From Rhabdornis inornatus (taxonomy: Eukaryota > Chordata > Aves > Passeriformes > Rhabdornithidae), in contig VWZS01003373.1 of the NCBI GenBank assembly GCA_013397075.1, forward strand, positions 2,054,471-2,118,470: DNA of 64,000 nt, given 5' to 3'. Positions 52,801-61,486 of the stretch are shown here, piece by piece (positions within the stretch are counted from its first letter, which is position 1; every line of letters begins with the position of its first letter). The position numbers were made by a program, and so were the translations under genes. The notes beneath the pieces were generated by a model. It saw nothing but the letters and a program-made list of their open reading frames with translations, made no database searches and was not told the DNA's origin.

Positions 52801-55800
52801 CCTCCAGTTAAATTTCCTGGAATTGACTTGGAGAATTAGGTTGGTGGTTGAGATGCTTTCTAAATAAACTCTCTAACTGTCCCAAGTTGAATCTGTTAAC
52901 TTGGAAAGAAAAGAAACCCTTAAGTAATTTTCAGGGAGCTTATGGTATTTTGAAAGCAACGAGAGAAATCATTTTGCAAAATTTGTATTAAAAACAGGTT
53001 GTAGGTCTAGGATGTAGCATAGTGCAATTTTGGCAGAGAGAGAACCTGAATTTCTTGTACTGCAGCTCTTCTGTAGACAGGGGTTTTTTGAGGTTTTTTT
53101 GTGGGAGTTGTTATTTTGGGGTTCTTTTGTTGTTTATTTGTTTGTTTTTTGTGATGCCAAAATGAACAACTACAAGCTAAAGCCAGGATTGGGGATAGAT
53201 TCCCTGAAGTTTGCTAGGAATGTGCTGAGAAGAAGTAGAATTAAAGAATATTTTGAATAACAGTGTTAAGTGGCTGATTCGGAGTTAAGCAGTTTTTCCC
53301 CTTTGCAGCTTTTGAGCAGCACAGGGCTCATGTTTTCAAAGTCTTCTACAGGTCTTAACAAAGTCATGCACCATCACAGGAGATAAACAGAGCTTACCCA
53401 TTCTGACATCTCATCACCAATGCAGCCTCCCTTGCCTGTGATGCTAGTAGAAAGCAGTTGGCTTGGGTAGTGTTTTCCTTGTTGATCCCTACTCTTTAAC
53501 TTGGTTTAAGAAGGTATGGCTTGTCCATGCTGGTTCTCCTATGACTGCTGCAAAACTGAGAACTCTGAAGGAAAACAGTTTAATAAATTAGTGTACAGTG
53601 TCAGAATTTTAAGTTTGGAATTTTCTACATAAAACTTCTTTCCTTTTGTTTTCAAATTCTTGCATCTGTTAGCAGCTAAGTGAGAACAGAAATGGTTCTG
53701 GAAAGACATTCAGGAGGTTGTTTTGCTTTTGAAAAGGTAAAATGCTTCTCGTCTCCAAGCATTCCCTGGGAAGCACAATCTGTACTGCCAGACGTGCCAA
53801 GAGAGCTAGATCTCCTGAGTGGTGTGCCATAGTCTCTACCCAGCATGTAATATTGGACAAATCACTTTACCTCACAGAACCTTTATCTCTGCATAAAATG
53901 ACTTGCCTTTTACAGCCTTGAAAAGATTTGGGTTTGTTTTGGTTTGATTTTTTTGAAAATACTCGGGTCTGTGCAACTGACAGATGATATCTTGTCTGGA
54001 TATGAAGTCTCATGCTGTGAATTATAAACACTTTCTCAGTCCTGAATATTTGACAAAGTGGTGTGAAGTGCCTTGGGCAAACTTCAGCACAAGCACTGGT
54101 GGGCTTTGACTTCTAGAACATCTGAGGAAGGAAAGGAAATCGGTGCATGGGTACACAAAGAGAGAATATCACTTTAACCAAAAAAAACCCCAAATACTGA
54201 AAAACCTTAGTTCGCTTCATAAAAGAATCTATGAACATTGATTTTCTGCCTTAATCCTTCAAAAACCAGTGAAAAGGTGTCATTTTTTGCTGAAGAGTAT
54301 AATTAGGGATATTTTGTTGGTCTGCTTTTCAATTAATTTTCTAGTTTAAACTATTAGTCAAGGAGAAATTGAGCACTAGCCTATGAAACTTCTCTCTGAC
54401 CAAGATAGAACTTGGTTCTGTTTATTGCACTGCAAGTATGCACATCTTGATCATGTTAGCAAGGATTTCTCTTGTGGGGTGCAGATTTTCTTGGCAAGAT
54501 CACTGCTACAGAGGCAGCCAGATAATCTCTTCATTTCTCATTACCATATGCTGGAAAAACAGAGAATTCATGCAAGTGCTGCAGCTGATGGGGAAAACTC
54601 CCAAACAGTCCTGAACCTTTTTTCGTGCACCTGTATTCCTTAGGCCTTTAATTTCTATCCTCTGCTGCGTCCGTTGTGATGCCTTTTCCGCTGTCTGATT
54701 CTTGTACAGACTTTTTACTGCCTTCCCTGAGCAGCTTGCAGGCAAACCAACATTTAATGGCATGGAAACTGTTGCACCAAGTGCTGTCCAGATGAGATGA
54801 GTCTTCAAGAGCTTTAGCTGGGCACAGTAGAAAAGCAGTGACAGTGGTCAGGGCAGGGTTAAAAATGGGGAAGCACAGTGGTAAGGTGACCAAGGATTTG
54901 TTTCTTGCCTGAGTGCCCTTTCTGGTTAGAATGAGTGTTTTCAGTGTCAACCCTTAAAATAGCCATCAGACTTGTTAAAGCATTTGTGTGGTGAAGATGT
55001 TTAGCTGTGATGTGCACAGCTTAAACCTTGGGCTTTGTTTTGCAGTGTCTAGTAGTGGCCAGCTGTGGTGGTTAAGCCAATGTCAGCTATTCAGAGCTTG
55101 TCTAGACTCTAATCTGCATGATTTTTGTTTTCAGCTTTGTTCAGCTGTTCTTACTTCATTTGATTTTCTGTTTGTTTTGAATTTATTTTATTTGTTTTGG
55201 GTTTGGTTTTTGCTGGAGCTCTGGAAAGTGACCCAGTTAAATTTTCTGTTGTTTGGTATTTGCCATTTCCACCCACTGTGGCTGCTTCTTTGTGATGCAA
55301 GGATTCAGTCCTATCCTGGATGCAGGGGAAATTTGAGGGAGGAAACCAAGTCAAATGAATGCCAAGTGCTGTTTGAATGTTTGATGCACATGCTTGTGTT
55401 GCAGAAATGCTTAGCTGCCTTTGTCTCTTTGTTGCTAGGTTAAGGATTGCAAGCAGGTACTTTAGAAACTGGGGAAATCCCAGTTAATAGAATAGCTAAA
55501 GATAGGTTAGAAAGTAAGAGCTGAGGAGAGAGTAGCAGTTAAGTGGTTTTTTTGGCAGTCCATCAACAGGAAGGGGATTCACTTGAATGTTTCCGTCTTT
55601 TAATTTATTTTATTTATTTTTTAAAGAAGAAATACTCCCTTCTGCACAGGCTGGCAAAACAGCTTTGATTTTTTTCTCCCCTTCTCTTTTCCCCCCCAGA
55701 CATGCTTAGCTTACAGGATTCTTCCTCACACACCTGCTACCACATTCATAAATTATTTTAGACTTAGGCAATCAGAAATTAAGGGCGTGTCTCTGCAGAA

Positions 55801-58800
55801 GTCACTGAAGAAGAAATTTTGTATTTTGATTGCTCCATACTGATGGAGATCTTGGGGCACAGGCCAAACTGGAGATCTTGATTTCTCTGCATATTCTCTT
55901 TTTGCAATTGCACTGTTCTTTCCAACTCTTATCAGTATTTTCAAGTTCAACGCAGTGGTTTTGATTTGCTGCTTCACCAAAGAATGCTGTGTCTGTGTTC
56001 CTCTTTTTATTGTCAAACATTCCTAAGCTTTTTGGGGAGCTTATATTTTTTCAGTGATGTCTGTGTCTTAGCCAGCAAAATAAGTTTGTCAAGCTGCCTC
56101 AGAAAATAGTGAGGAATTCAGAGGTGCTGTGTTCTTCCAATTGTCTGTATTCAGCTTTTGTGTGTGCTAGAGGTAGGCATTGGTAGGCAAAGTTCAAACC
56201 TTTTGCAGTTTTATATAGAAGATATATATTCCTCTGCTTTTAGAAGTTTGAATTGAGATAGAATCTTCTGGGTATGAATAGGGAATGGATATGAGTGCAT
56301 ATTAGGTGTTTTTAGTTGAATTAAATCCATGTCCTTGATTCTAGCCTATTCTTTGGGACAGTCTTTTTTCTTATTTTGTCCTTTGGAGAAGTTAAATCCA
56401 GCAAGTTAATACCCCAAAAAAACAAAGGTGACTTATTCTAGCCAGAGATCACTGTTTATGTTATTATTCCAGAGGAGAATATTCACCTTGTCAAAGCTGA
56501 AGAATTCAGACATCTCTCTGCCAGCACTTTAATTTCTTTGTTCATCTTCAATGCTCTTTTAGTACTTGTTAATTCATGCTTTCCTGGCTGTATTGTGCTC
56601 TGGTATGTGCGCAGGCTGCTGAATTCAGGTCTTTGTAGTGATGCTGTAGTTTTTTTCATGAGCTTGTGGTATAGTGTGTGGGTGGAATTGGAAAGGGAAA
56701 CAATTAATTTTGGACTGAGCTTTAATACTTGACATTCTGCTTCCATCTGATAAGCAGTATGAGTGGGATATCTTCAAGGAACATGAATCAGTTTAAGTCC
56801 ATGCACAAGGGAGATGGGAACAGTTGTGCCCAAGTAAATTTCCACTCCTCTGGAGGGCATTTATAAGATGTGCCTTCTAAGGTAGCAGCTGGCACATGGC
56901 ACAAGGATGAAGAAATAGGGGAGTGGAAATAACCTGGAGGAGGACTTCTGTGTTAAATCAGTGTGAGGGGAAAACCTGACAGGCAACTACAGTTTTAGAT
57001 TTTGCTGGGTTTTTTTGGTTGCTGGGTTTTTATTCAGGGTTTTTTTCAGGTTGTTGTTTTGTTTTCAGTTTTGTTTTGTTTTTAACATAAAATTATGGCA
57101 CAGAATTGATAAATCTTTGGCACTAGCAATCTGACAGTTCTTTGCCCAAAGAATAGTGTCCCTATTTTATTTAATTTTTATTTTTAAATCTAGACAATAT
57201 CTTGAAAGAATTATTATTTCAGAATGTTTTTTGTCATTTTGATGTAACAGCTGGTCTAAAAACGTGTAAGCAAGCAACACACTCATTTCCAAAAGCTGAT
57301 TTAATTCTAATTATGTCATCTAGAGACAAGAGATGAGTGTGTGACTATTCTGACCCTGATTGTCAGTTGTTTAAGGTGAGACACTCTGCTACCACAGGGT
57401 TTCCATCCTAAGCTGTTGGCAAGACTTTTGCTAGTCACCTGAATTTTGTTCACGACAAGGCACTAGCCTGTAGGTTAGGATGATGGGGATTTATTTCCAG
57501 TGTCATTGTATCACTCCCTGGAAGATTTAGCAAAAGATCAGGGTGGGGGGAATGGTGTGTGTGTACAGAGCATCAGCTCTCCTCTCTCCCTTCCCTGTTG
57601 GAAAATACATGCATCAAAACTTATTTCGGACAGGAACACACAGATTCCACTCACTTTTATTACCAGTGAGGGAACAAATTGAAATCTCTTGTTACATTTC
57701 ACCAATGTTGAAAGTTTATTAAAAACAGAAGAATGCTAATTTTTAGTTTGAATTTAAAATTGCTACCATATAGTACACTGTATTAATTTCAGCTGTATCA
57801 GAGTAATGTACTTTTTCTTAATTGAGTAATGTACCTTTTCTTAATTGAAGCTTTTAGTTGTACTTTGGGCTAGCTGTTCTTGATCAGCCATAGGCTACGA
57901 TGCTAAGTTACTTCTTTGTCTGCTGGTACCTGGTGAAACACTCCAGGTTATTCTCATGCAGCTTGTGAGAACCAGAACTAAGATATAGGTTCTTCTTCAG
58001 AAGAGCATGACCTTTCTCAGGGTGTGTTTTGCTGTCACCTTTTATCTCACATCTCTCCTGTGACAACTCATTTTTCCCAGCAGCCCTAAACCTAATTGTT
58101 TCTTAAGCCTTTCCAGGCTGAGCTGAAGATGACCATTTTGTACTATGAATGGTACAAAAAAAGTACTGTGGCTTTAATGTTTATCAGAGTGCCTTTATTT
58201 TGTGGAGAGGGAAGGCTACCATGCACATTAGATTGAAGTTGCCAAAGTAGTAACTGTCTGTACTTTAGTAATAGCTGTACTTGCTGCTGTTTAATTAAGC
58301 ACAGGATCTGTTGATGCAGTATGCTTCAGTTTAATGATCCAGCCTTGAATGAGCTTAGTGTATTTTTAGTTTGTAGCTAAAGGGTGAAATTGAGCATCTT
58401 TTTAGAATAAATAAATAAATTTAAAACCCCTTTCAGCTGCTTATTTCCTTCTCTGTACTAATCCTTCCTCCCCTCCCTTCCTCCCCTGGATTTTTAGCAC
58501 CCTTGTGAATAATGAATGAGCCTGAGGATTAAACTCTGTTTCTCTGAAGTGGACTCCTCTGTTTGTGTAAAACAGCTAACCTGGTTTCAGTTCTGAGCAG
58601 TGCTGAGAGGATTTTGCTTCTGATGGAAATAGTGTTTTTTTTTAAATCCTTTGGCATTCCACGTGACTCCTGTAGCATGTCTGACCCTTATTTACTGCTG
58701 AGCAAGTTTGAACCAGCTGTTATTCCTGTAAATCCACTTCATTCATTAATAGACCTTAAAGGTCAGTGTGGACTCCTGTGTGCACAGGAGCAGCCATCAA

Positions 58801-61486
58801 TATTTGATCACTTTCTCTTAAGATCGATGACAGGAACGCACCTGCCTTTTGTATCCTGATCAGTGGGCTTTACAGGCTTGAGACAGGACATTTATGAGTC
58901 TTTTTTCTTGAATGCAGCTTTGCCCACTGCAGCTGCCTGTTCCCATTAGTTGGTAGGAGCAGGACAGCCTGGTCTGAATGCGGTCACTGCAGACTGGCAC
59001 GCCCACACTTCCTTCTGCATTGCTCCAAGGCAGCCTCTTCTGAAAACAGAAGGAAGGAAGAGAGGTCCCATATCTGTTGAAAAGGCATGGTCATGCCAGA
59101 GTTGGTTACTAAAGGATAAATAGTCATATTTTTCCATTTGTTTGGAATTGCTGGTGTGAGTTCTAGCCATCAGGATACCTACAGTACTGCTGTGATCACC
59201 ATACTCCCCTAACGAACATTAATCCTCTGCCCACAGAGAGGATGGGCAGTGCCCATACCTCAGCAGGTCTTGTTCCCATCCTGGAAAAGTCCTTTGGGGG
59301 AGAAAGAGTAGCTCAATTTCTGTGCTCCTTCAGTTGTTGTTCCTTGTGGTGGGCCTACAAAAACATGGGTTTCTGCTGTGTTAGGGAGCAGGGGAGGGGT
59401 ACTCAGAAAAACTATGCCGATATAAGGCTCTCTTGCTGCACAAATCAGCAAGCAAGGATGTAACTTTTATAATTTAATATGCTACTAGCCCAGTCTCTTT
59501 AGAATCCAAAACACAAATTGCTGCTTCGTCTCAGGTTTTGGTTTTTGTTGTAATTGATGCATCTTTTTTTATCCAAATATTCGAAGAGTACTTTTCATAT
59601 TTTGTAGTTGCTCTCAGGCCTGCAGGTTTAAACAAAACACTGTCTGCACCTTAGACCATATTTAAAATACTGAAAAATTGGCTGGCTTTTTTTACCATTG
59701 ACTTGTTTAGTCGCTTGAAAGGCAGTTCTCATGGTTCATTGATGATGAATACAGAACTCATTTTTACGTGTAATGAGTATGGAAATGATGTGGTTTGTTA
59801 TTGCTCTTACCTGTAGCTTCAGCTGTAGTAATATTGGAGATACCGAGCTCTTGATAACAGGATAGAGGCACTTTGACATATTCCTTTTGCTGATGTTTTG
59901 TTCTTACAAATGTGGTCATTAAAAACATGATCAGAAATTTTACTCACGTAATGCTAGACTTTTGGTCTGTCATGAACTTGTTGCTTTTGACCTTTACCTT
60001 ATGACTATCTTAAGTTAACTCTTAAAAATAGAGATTTTTATTTATACTTTTGGACAAAACCTGCAGGATATTTGACTGAACTTCCTTATGTAACTTCTCT
60101 TTGCAGCCTGAGATTTCTTAATGCATCTGCCAACAAACTGGAAATGCTTCCTCCAGCCACCCTTTCTGAAGAAACCCATAGCATCTTGCAGGAGTTGTAT
60201 TTGACCAATAACAACCTCACAGATAAATGTGTACCCTTGTTAACAGGCCACCCACACCTGAAAATCTTGCACATGGCTTACAATCGCCTACAGAGCTTCC
60301 CTGCAAGGTAAGGAACTCGTTTCGCTGCCTCTGGCCCATGGGTGGGTGGGCATCATGAAGTATTTTCACAGCAAGAGCTGAATTGCACAGGAATGTGGTG
60401 GCAGAGGCTGCATTTTGGGTGTAGTGGTACTGCAGTGGGTGGATTCCCCTGCTTATGCCCTCCTGCACATTTTTACCCTCCCTTGCAGTACAGCCAAGTG
60501 AGTGATGCTTGTTACTTGGTGAGTTTTCATGGTGCTTGAAACTCTTTTCAACTGGACTAATTCAGCGTGATCACTCTGCTATTGGAAGTCAAGTGGGAGG
60601 TCTTCTGTTCTCCCTGGCTTGGTAACTTTGCTTAACACCTGGTCAGCTTTTCCTCACAAGAGATTTGTGAGCACAGCCATCTGGAAATGTCCTTTGGAAG
60701 TGGACTAAACTCCACTAGGGAAAAATCCTCTCAACTCCAGAATGAGATTCTGCCTTGGCAGCAATTTCTGTGCTTTCAGTTCACTCTTTTTTAATCAGAA
60801 ATCTTTCAAGTGTAAGATGTGCTGTAAAACGGATGGGGTACAACCTTGAAAAAGAGATGCCAATAAATAATGGAAGAGACATCTCTGTCCTTGTGTGATA
60901 TTCTGAGCAGCTGGGCTTCAGCAGCAAGAAGAAGGGACAGAGATGAATTTAGGGGGGAAGGGCTGCGTGGCATGCTAGGAGAGGGAGGGGAAAATGTGAG
61001 GCAGAGAGACGTAGTGAGAAACTAGGGTTGATAGAGAGGGGAAGAAAGGAGGAAAGAGTGCAAGTGAGCTGGTAAGCAGGGGGGATGTAAGCAAAATAAG
61101 TAATTTGAAAGGTAGCATTAACAAACACTGACAGAAGTACACGTTTTGTTCCACAACTGTATTAGCACCTGACATGAGGAGAGCTGACAGGCACTGCTGT
61201 GAACAAGAATCAAAGTCTGTGATTTTGTTCTCTTAAAGTAACAAAAACCATTGCTCTTATCACCACTTCAAAATAAAATATGCATCTGTTAGAAGAAAAA
61301 TTCTCAAATTCTTGTTTTCATAGCAAAATGGCCAAGCTGGAAGAGTTGGAGGAAATAGATATTAGTGGGAACAAACTGAAAGCCATTCCAACAACCATCA
61401 TGAACTGCAGACGTATGCATACTGTAATTGCTCACTCCAACTGCATTGAAGTCTTCCCAGAAGTCATGCAGCTTTCTGAAATAAAG
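13639..61486 (+). CDS. PHLPP1: PHLPP1, internal part of the gene (11 exons: PH domain and leucine-rich repeats)
   Basis: Spliced coding span; the exons are listed separately. Seen: eleven exons, 1748 nt in total, starting in phase 1 and ending in phase 0, join without a stop into about 582 codons. The product has a PH domain (about residues 1-108 of this fragment) followed by LRRs of the LxxLxLxxN type. Family knowledge: PHLPP phosphatases are PP2C-type Ser/Thr phosphatases that dephosphorylate the hydrophobic motif of Akt and PKC; the PH and LRR regions serve localisation and partner binding. PHLPP1 was chosen over PHLPP2 because of KPHSTGSSERIQLSG, VNRWTRRQ, CSLEHLPANLFYSQDL and CRRMHTVIAHSN, which match PHLPP1 as I remember it; PHLPP2 differs at these places. 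The N-terminal extension, the catalytic PP2C domain and the PDZ-binding C-terminus lie outside the window. One intron has a GC donor. Paralogue assignment rests on memory and not on an alignment. Confidence 0.92.
13836..15809 (+). other. PHLPP1: PHLPP1 intron between the two PH-domain exons
   Basis: A 1974-bp GT-AG intron in phase 0. It contains one CR1 3' fragment (14359-14533, same strand as the gene). Nothing else was recognised. Confidence 0.93.
14359..14533 (+). mobile_element. CR1 LINE, truncated 3' end
   Basis: About 175 bp. Recognisable phrases in order are gcactggcataggttaccca, ccctggagatacttaaaaac, ctggacatggtcctgggcaa, cctgcttgagcagggggtta and gaggtcccttcccacctta, ending in ttctgtgaaactgt. 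5'-truncated and diverged, lying in the intron between the PH-domain exons. Confidence 0.9.
15810..15935 (+). CDS. PHLPP1: PHLPP1 window exon 2: second part of the PH domain
   Basis: The acceptor is ctgctgtag ending at 15809 and the donor is gtgaga from 15936. The exon is 126 nt (42 codons), phase 0 to phase 0. It starts with VEEVKKHQHCLAF, runs through SQTYYICFDNFTEYL, and ends with RWLRQASK. The Trp in YLRWLRQ fits the conserved tryptophan of the C-terminal PH helix. As a 0-0 exon it could be skipped without changing the frame, but that would remove the end of the PH fold. The frame stays open into the intron as far as 16031, which is read-through and not part of the protein. Confidence 0.96.
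15936..31059 (+). other. PHLPP1: PHLPP1 intron, 15.1 kb
   Basis: A 15,124-bp GT-AG intron in phase 0, between the PH domain and the LRRs. It contains the longest CR1 copy in the window (23845-24850, minus strand), homopolymer T tracts (for example near 22910 and 30251) and a 16-bp direct repeat at 30275-30290 and 30433-30448. The longest open frame (minus strand, 29800-30297, 165 codons) has no recognisable motif and low complexity. No nested gene or RNA was seen. Confidence 0.9.
23845..24850 (-). mobile_element. CR1 LINE, about 1 kb, internally deleted and decayed
   Basis: Read on the + strand it starts with the reversed CR1 3' end (gtggtttgagttggaagaga, then gccatgggcagggacacctt). It continues with CR1 phrases such as tggttgctcaaag-type text, gcagcactctgggtgggggt, tagttggccttcttggctgt, tcgaggtccctctggatggc and gataaagatgttaaggagca, and ends near ctcctgcatgattttccc. 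The left part is the 3' UTR and the rest the antisense of the end of the reverse-transcriptase ORF. At about 24010 the text jumps from gagcaacct to a phrase normally some 300 bp further on, so a block is missing. Stops and indels break the ORF. It is inactive, and opposite in orientation to PHLPP1. Confidence 0.92.
31060..31226 (+). CDS. PHLPP1: PHLPP1 window exon 3: start of the leucine-rich repeats
   Basis: The acceptor is gatttccag ending at 31059 and the donor is gtaagt from 31227. The exon is 167 nt, phase 0 to phase 2; its last AG joins the A of the next exon to give Arg. It encodes VASQRISSVDLSCCSLEHLP, then NLFYSQDLTHLNLKQNFLR, the first LRRs with the LxxLxLxxN pattern. The end of the exon (NPGPSTSRALSEL) is the part that differs most from human PHLPP1 as I recall it. 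It is preceded by the longest complete intron in the window (15.1 kb). Confidence 0.96.
32295..32381. repeat. Degenerate tandem duplication, unit about 45 bp
   Basis: Both copies share GGNTTTGTCCATGTA, then GGC.AATT, then TTCTGTTTGG.ATTAG-like text (first copy from 32295, second from 32340), with several substitutions and small indels. It lies in the 9.8-kb intron. Confidence 0.75.
35369..35565. repeat. T/G-rich low-complexity tract with strong strand bias
   Basis: About 190 bp made almost wholly of T and G on the + strand, with long T runs (near 35498, 35539 and 35552) and very few A or C. The open frames over it (poly-Phe/Val on +, poly-Lys/Asn/Thr on -) are by-products of composition. Confidence 0.85.
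41069..41215 (+). CDS. PHLPP1: PHLPP1 window exon 4: LRRs, followed by a GC donor
   Basis: The acceptor is cattttag ending at 41068. The exon is 147 nt, phase 2 to phase 2. It encodes FTKLKSLNLSNNNLGDFPL, then CSIPTLTELNVSCNALRSIP, then VVGEMH. The last two bases AA join the C at 41739 to make Asn, giving MHNLQT as in the family. That junction needs a donor reading AA|GCAAGT at 41216, so the intron starts with GC. The nearest GT, at 41220, would add 4 nt, shift the frame and reach a TGA within the next exon. The exon end is therefore set by frame and homology and not by a canonical GT. Confidence 0.93.
41216..41738 (+). other. PHLPP1: PHLPP1 GC-AG intron, 523 bp
   Basis: The shortest intron in the window. 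The donor reads AA|GCAAGT and the acceptor tctaatag|C. The phase-2 join restores an Asn codon within MHNLQT. Known: GC-AG introns are a minor class spliced by the major spliceosome, and the GCAAGT donor is typical of them; the exonic -1 base is A here and not the usual G. The alternative GT at 41220 breaks the frame. Confidence 0.85.
41739..41969 (+). CDS. PHLPP1: PHLPP1 window exon 5: LRRs
   Basis: The acceptor is tctaatag ending at 41738 and the donor is gtaggt from 41970. The exon is 231 nt, phase 2 to phase 2, the longest coding exon in the window. It encodes LQTFLLDGNFLQSLPDELE, then QLSYVSLSFNEFTDIP, then KLTAMDKLCMSGNCIDTLN, and ends with RMPHIKHVDL and a split Arg codon. It contains about three complete LRRs. 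It begins at a repeat boundary (LQTFLLDGN), like most LRR exons of this gene. Confidence 0.96.
41970..43969 (+). other. PHLPP1: PHLPP1 intron, 2.0 kb
   Basis: A 2000-bp GT-AG intron in phase 2. The only structure noted is a pair of overlapping inverted repeats at 43214-43245. No repeat family or gene was recognised. Confidence 0.92.
43970..44172 (+). CDS. PHLPP1: PHLPP1 window exon 6: LRRs
   Basis: The acceptor is atctgcaag ending at 43969 and the donor is gtaagt from 44173. The exon is 203 nt, phase 2 to phase 1. It encodes LNSIRRLEANEIDFLHHV, then TQLDLRDNKLGELDATVFNN, then VEVLHCERNQLVTLKISGYF and LKALYASCN. The final G joins AA of the small next exon to give Glu. This is the only LRR exon here that ends in phase 1; together with the 61-nt exon it makes a 264-nt frame-neutral pair. 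The frame stays open to 44228 in the intron, which is read-through. Confidence 0.96.
44173..45805 (+). other. PHLPP1: PHLPP1 intron, 1.6 kb
   Basis: A 1633-bp GT-AG intron in phase 1, the only phase-1 intron wholly inside the window. It contains a 20-bp tandem repeat at 44901-44948. Nothing else was recognised. Confidence 0.92.
44901..44948. repeat. 20-bp tandem repeat, about 2.4 copies
   Basis: Units are GCTGAGAAAAGTTAACGTAA (44901-44920), TCTGAGAAAAGTTAACATAA (44921-44940) and a partial TCTGAGCA. Confidence 0.9.
45806..45866 (+). CDS. PHLPP1: PHLPP1 window exon 7: small 61-nt LRR exon
   Basis: The acceptor is ttttttcctctag ending at 45805 and the donor is gtaaga from 45867. The exon is 61 nt, phase 1 to phase 2. 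It completes a Glu codon, then encodes LVHLDVYPVPNCLAYMDIS and leaves AG for a split Arg completed at 47758. It was located by continuing the PHLPP1 frame between the exons at 43970 and 47758. Both splice sites and both phases agree, and the peptide matches the family (ELVxLDVYPVPN). Skipping this exon alone would shift the frame. Confidence 0.95.
45867..47757 (+). other. PHLPP1: PHLPP1 intron, 1.9 kb
   Basis: A 1891-bp GT-AG intron in phase 2. AT-rich with no recognised repeat, gene or RNA. Confidence 0.92.
47758..47853 (+). CDS. PHLPP1: PHLPP1 window exon 8: LRR
   Basis: The acceptor is tattcatag ending at 47757 and the donor is gtaagt from 47854. The exon is 96 nt, phase 2 to phase 2. It encodes NHLENLPEWVCDSRKLEVLD, then VGHNQIRELPA, with split Arg codons at both ends. 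It is little more than one LRR unit and is frame-neutral. Confidence 0.95.
48581..48628 (-). mobile_element. CR1 LINE, short 3'-end scrap
   Basis: It reads aatcacagaataagctgagt, then tggaagggactcacaaagat, the reverse complement of a CR1 3' terminus. Similarity fades after about 48628; a further 30 bp may be badly decayed CR1. Confidence 0.78.
50291..50322. other. Assembly gap or masked bases (32 N) in a poly-T tract
   Basis: Thirty-two N follow sixteen T (50275-50290) and precede four more T (50323-50326). The true length of the T run is unknown. It lies within an intron, so no coding sequence is affected. Confidence 0.98.
51685..51840 (+). CDS. PHLPP1: PHLPP1 window exon 9: LRRs
   Basis: The acceptor is tctcttaag ending at 51684 and the donor is gtaaaa from 51841. 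The exon is 156 nt, phase 2 to phase 2. It encodes LFYNSSLRKLLAGHNMLGRL, then DRLERTQVEVLDVQHNQLL, then ELPSNLLLKAD and the start of a split Ser codon. There is no in-frame ATG near its start, so a scan for ATG-started frames misses it. Two LRR units are recognisable (LRKLLAGHN and VEVLDVQHN). Confidence 0.95.
51841..60106 (+). other. PHLPP1: PHLPP1 intron, 8.3 kb
   Basis: An 8266-bp GT-AG intron in phase 2. It contains T/G-rich low-complexity stretches (about 53076-53151, 55155-55215 and 57004-57090), a 23-bp tandem duplication (57801-57846) and a short AATA run near 58410. Open frames such as the 151-codon one at 54988-55443 have no recognisable motif. No CR1 copy was recognised. Confidence 0.9.
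57801..57846. repeat. 23-bp tandem duplication
   Basis: Two adjacent copies of GAGTAATGTA[C]YTTTTCTTAATT-type text (57801-57823 and 57824-57846) differ at one base. Confidence 0.9.
60107..60307 (+). CDS. PHLPP1: PHLPP1 window exon 10: LRRs
   Basis: The acceptor is tctctttgcag ending at 60106 and the donor is gtaagg from 60308. The exon is 201 nt, phase 2 to phase 2. It encodes LRFLNASANKLEMLPPATLS, then ILQELYLTNNNLTDKCVP, then HLKILHMAYNRLQSFPA. It contains three LRR cores (FLNASAN, ELYLTNN and ILHMAYN). The open frame begins 35 nt upstream, in the intron; the exon start is fixed by the acceptor and the split Ser codon. Confidence 0.96.
60308..61323 (+). other. PHLPP1: PHLPP1 intron, 1.0 kb
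   Basis: A 1016-bp GT-AG intron in phase 2. Its 3' half has a purine-rich stretch (about 60950-61085) on the sense strand, some 240 bp before the next exon. No repeat family was recognised. Confidence 0.92.
61324..61486 (+). CDS. PHLPP1: PHLPP1 window exon 11: LRRs, last exon in the window
   Basis: The acceptor is tttcatag ending at 61323 and the donor is gtatgg from 61487. The exon is 163 nt, phase 2 to phase 0. It encodes KMAKLEELEEIDISGNKLKA, then IPTTIMNCRRMHTVIAHSN, then CIEVFPEVMQLSEIK. The downstream frame (VWNECAL and on) is intronic read-through; the family continues with a VDLSCN-type repeat that must lie in an exon beyond the window. The remaining LRRs, the PP2C domain and the tail are not in this sequence. 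Confidence 0.96.

Noticed and set aside
54988..55443. 151-codon open frame on the plus strand, rich in Leu/Phe/Cys
   Set aside because: The hydrophobic character comes from T-rich sequence around 55140-55215; there is no similarity to any membrane protein I recognise.
58136..58159. 8-bp inverted repeat TTTTGTAC/GTACAAAA
   Set aside because: Short and half homopolymer, with no conservation information.
13639..61486. Assignment to PHLPP2
   Set aside because: The PH and first LRR peptides (KPHSTGSSERIQ, CSLEHLPANLF) match PHLPP1 as I remember it; PHLPP2 has different residues there. An alignment would settle it.
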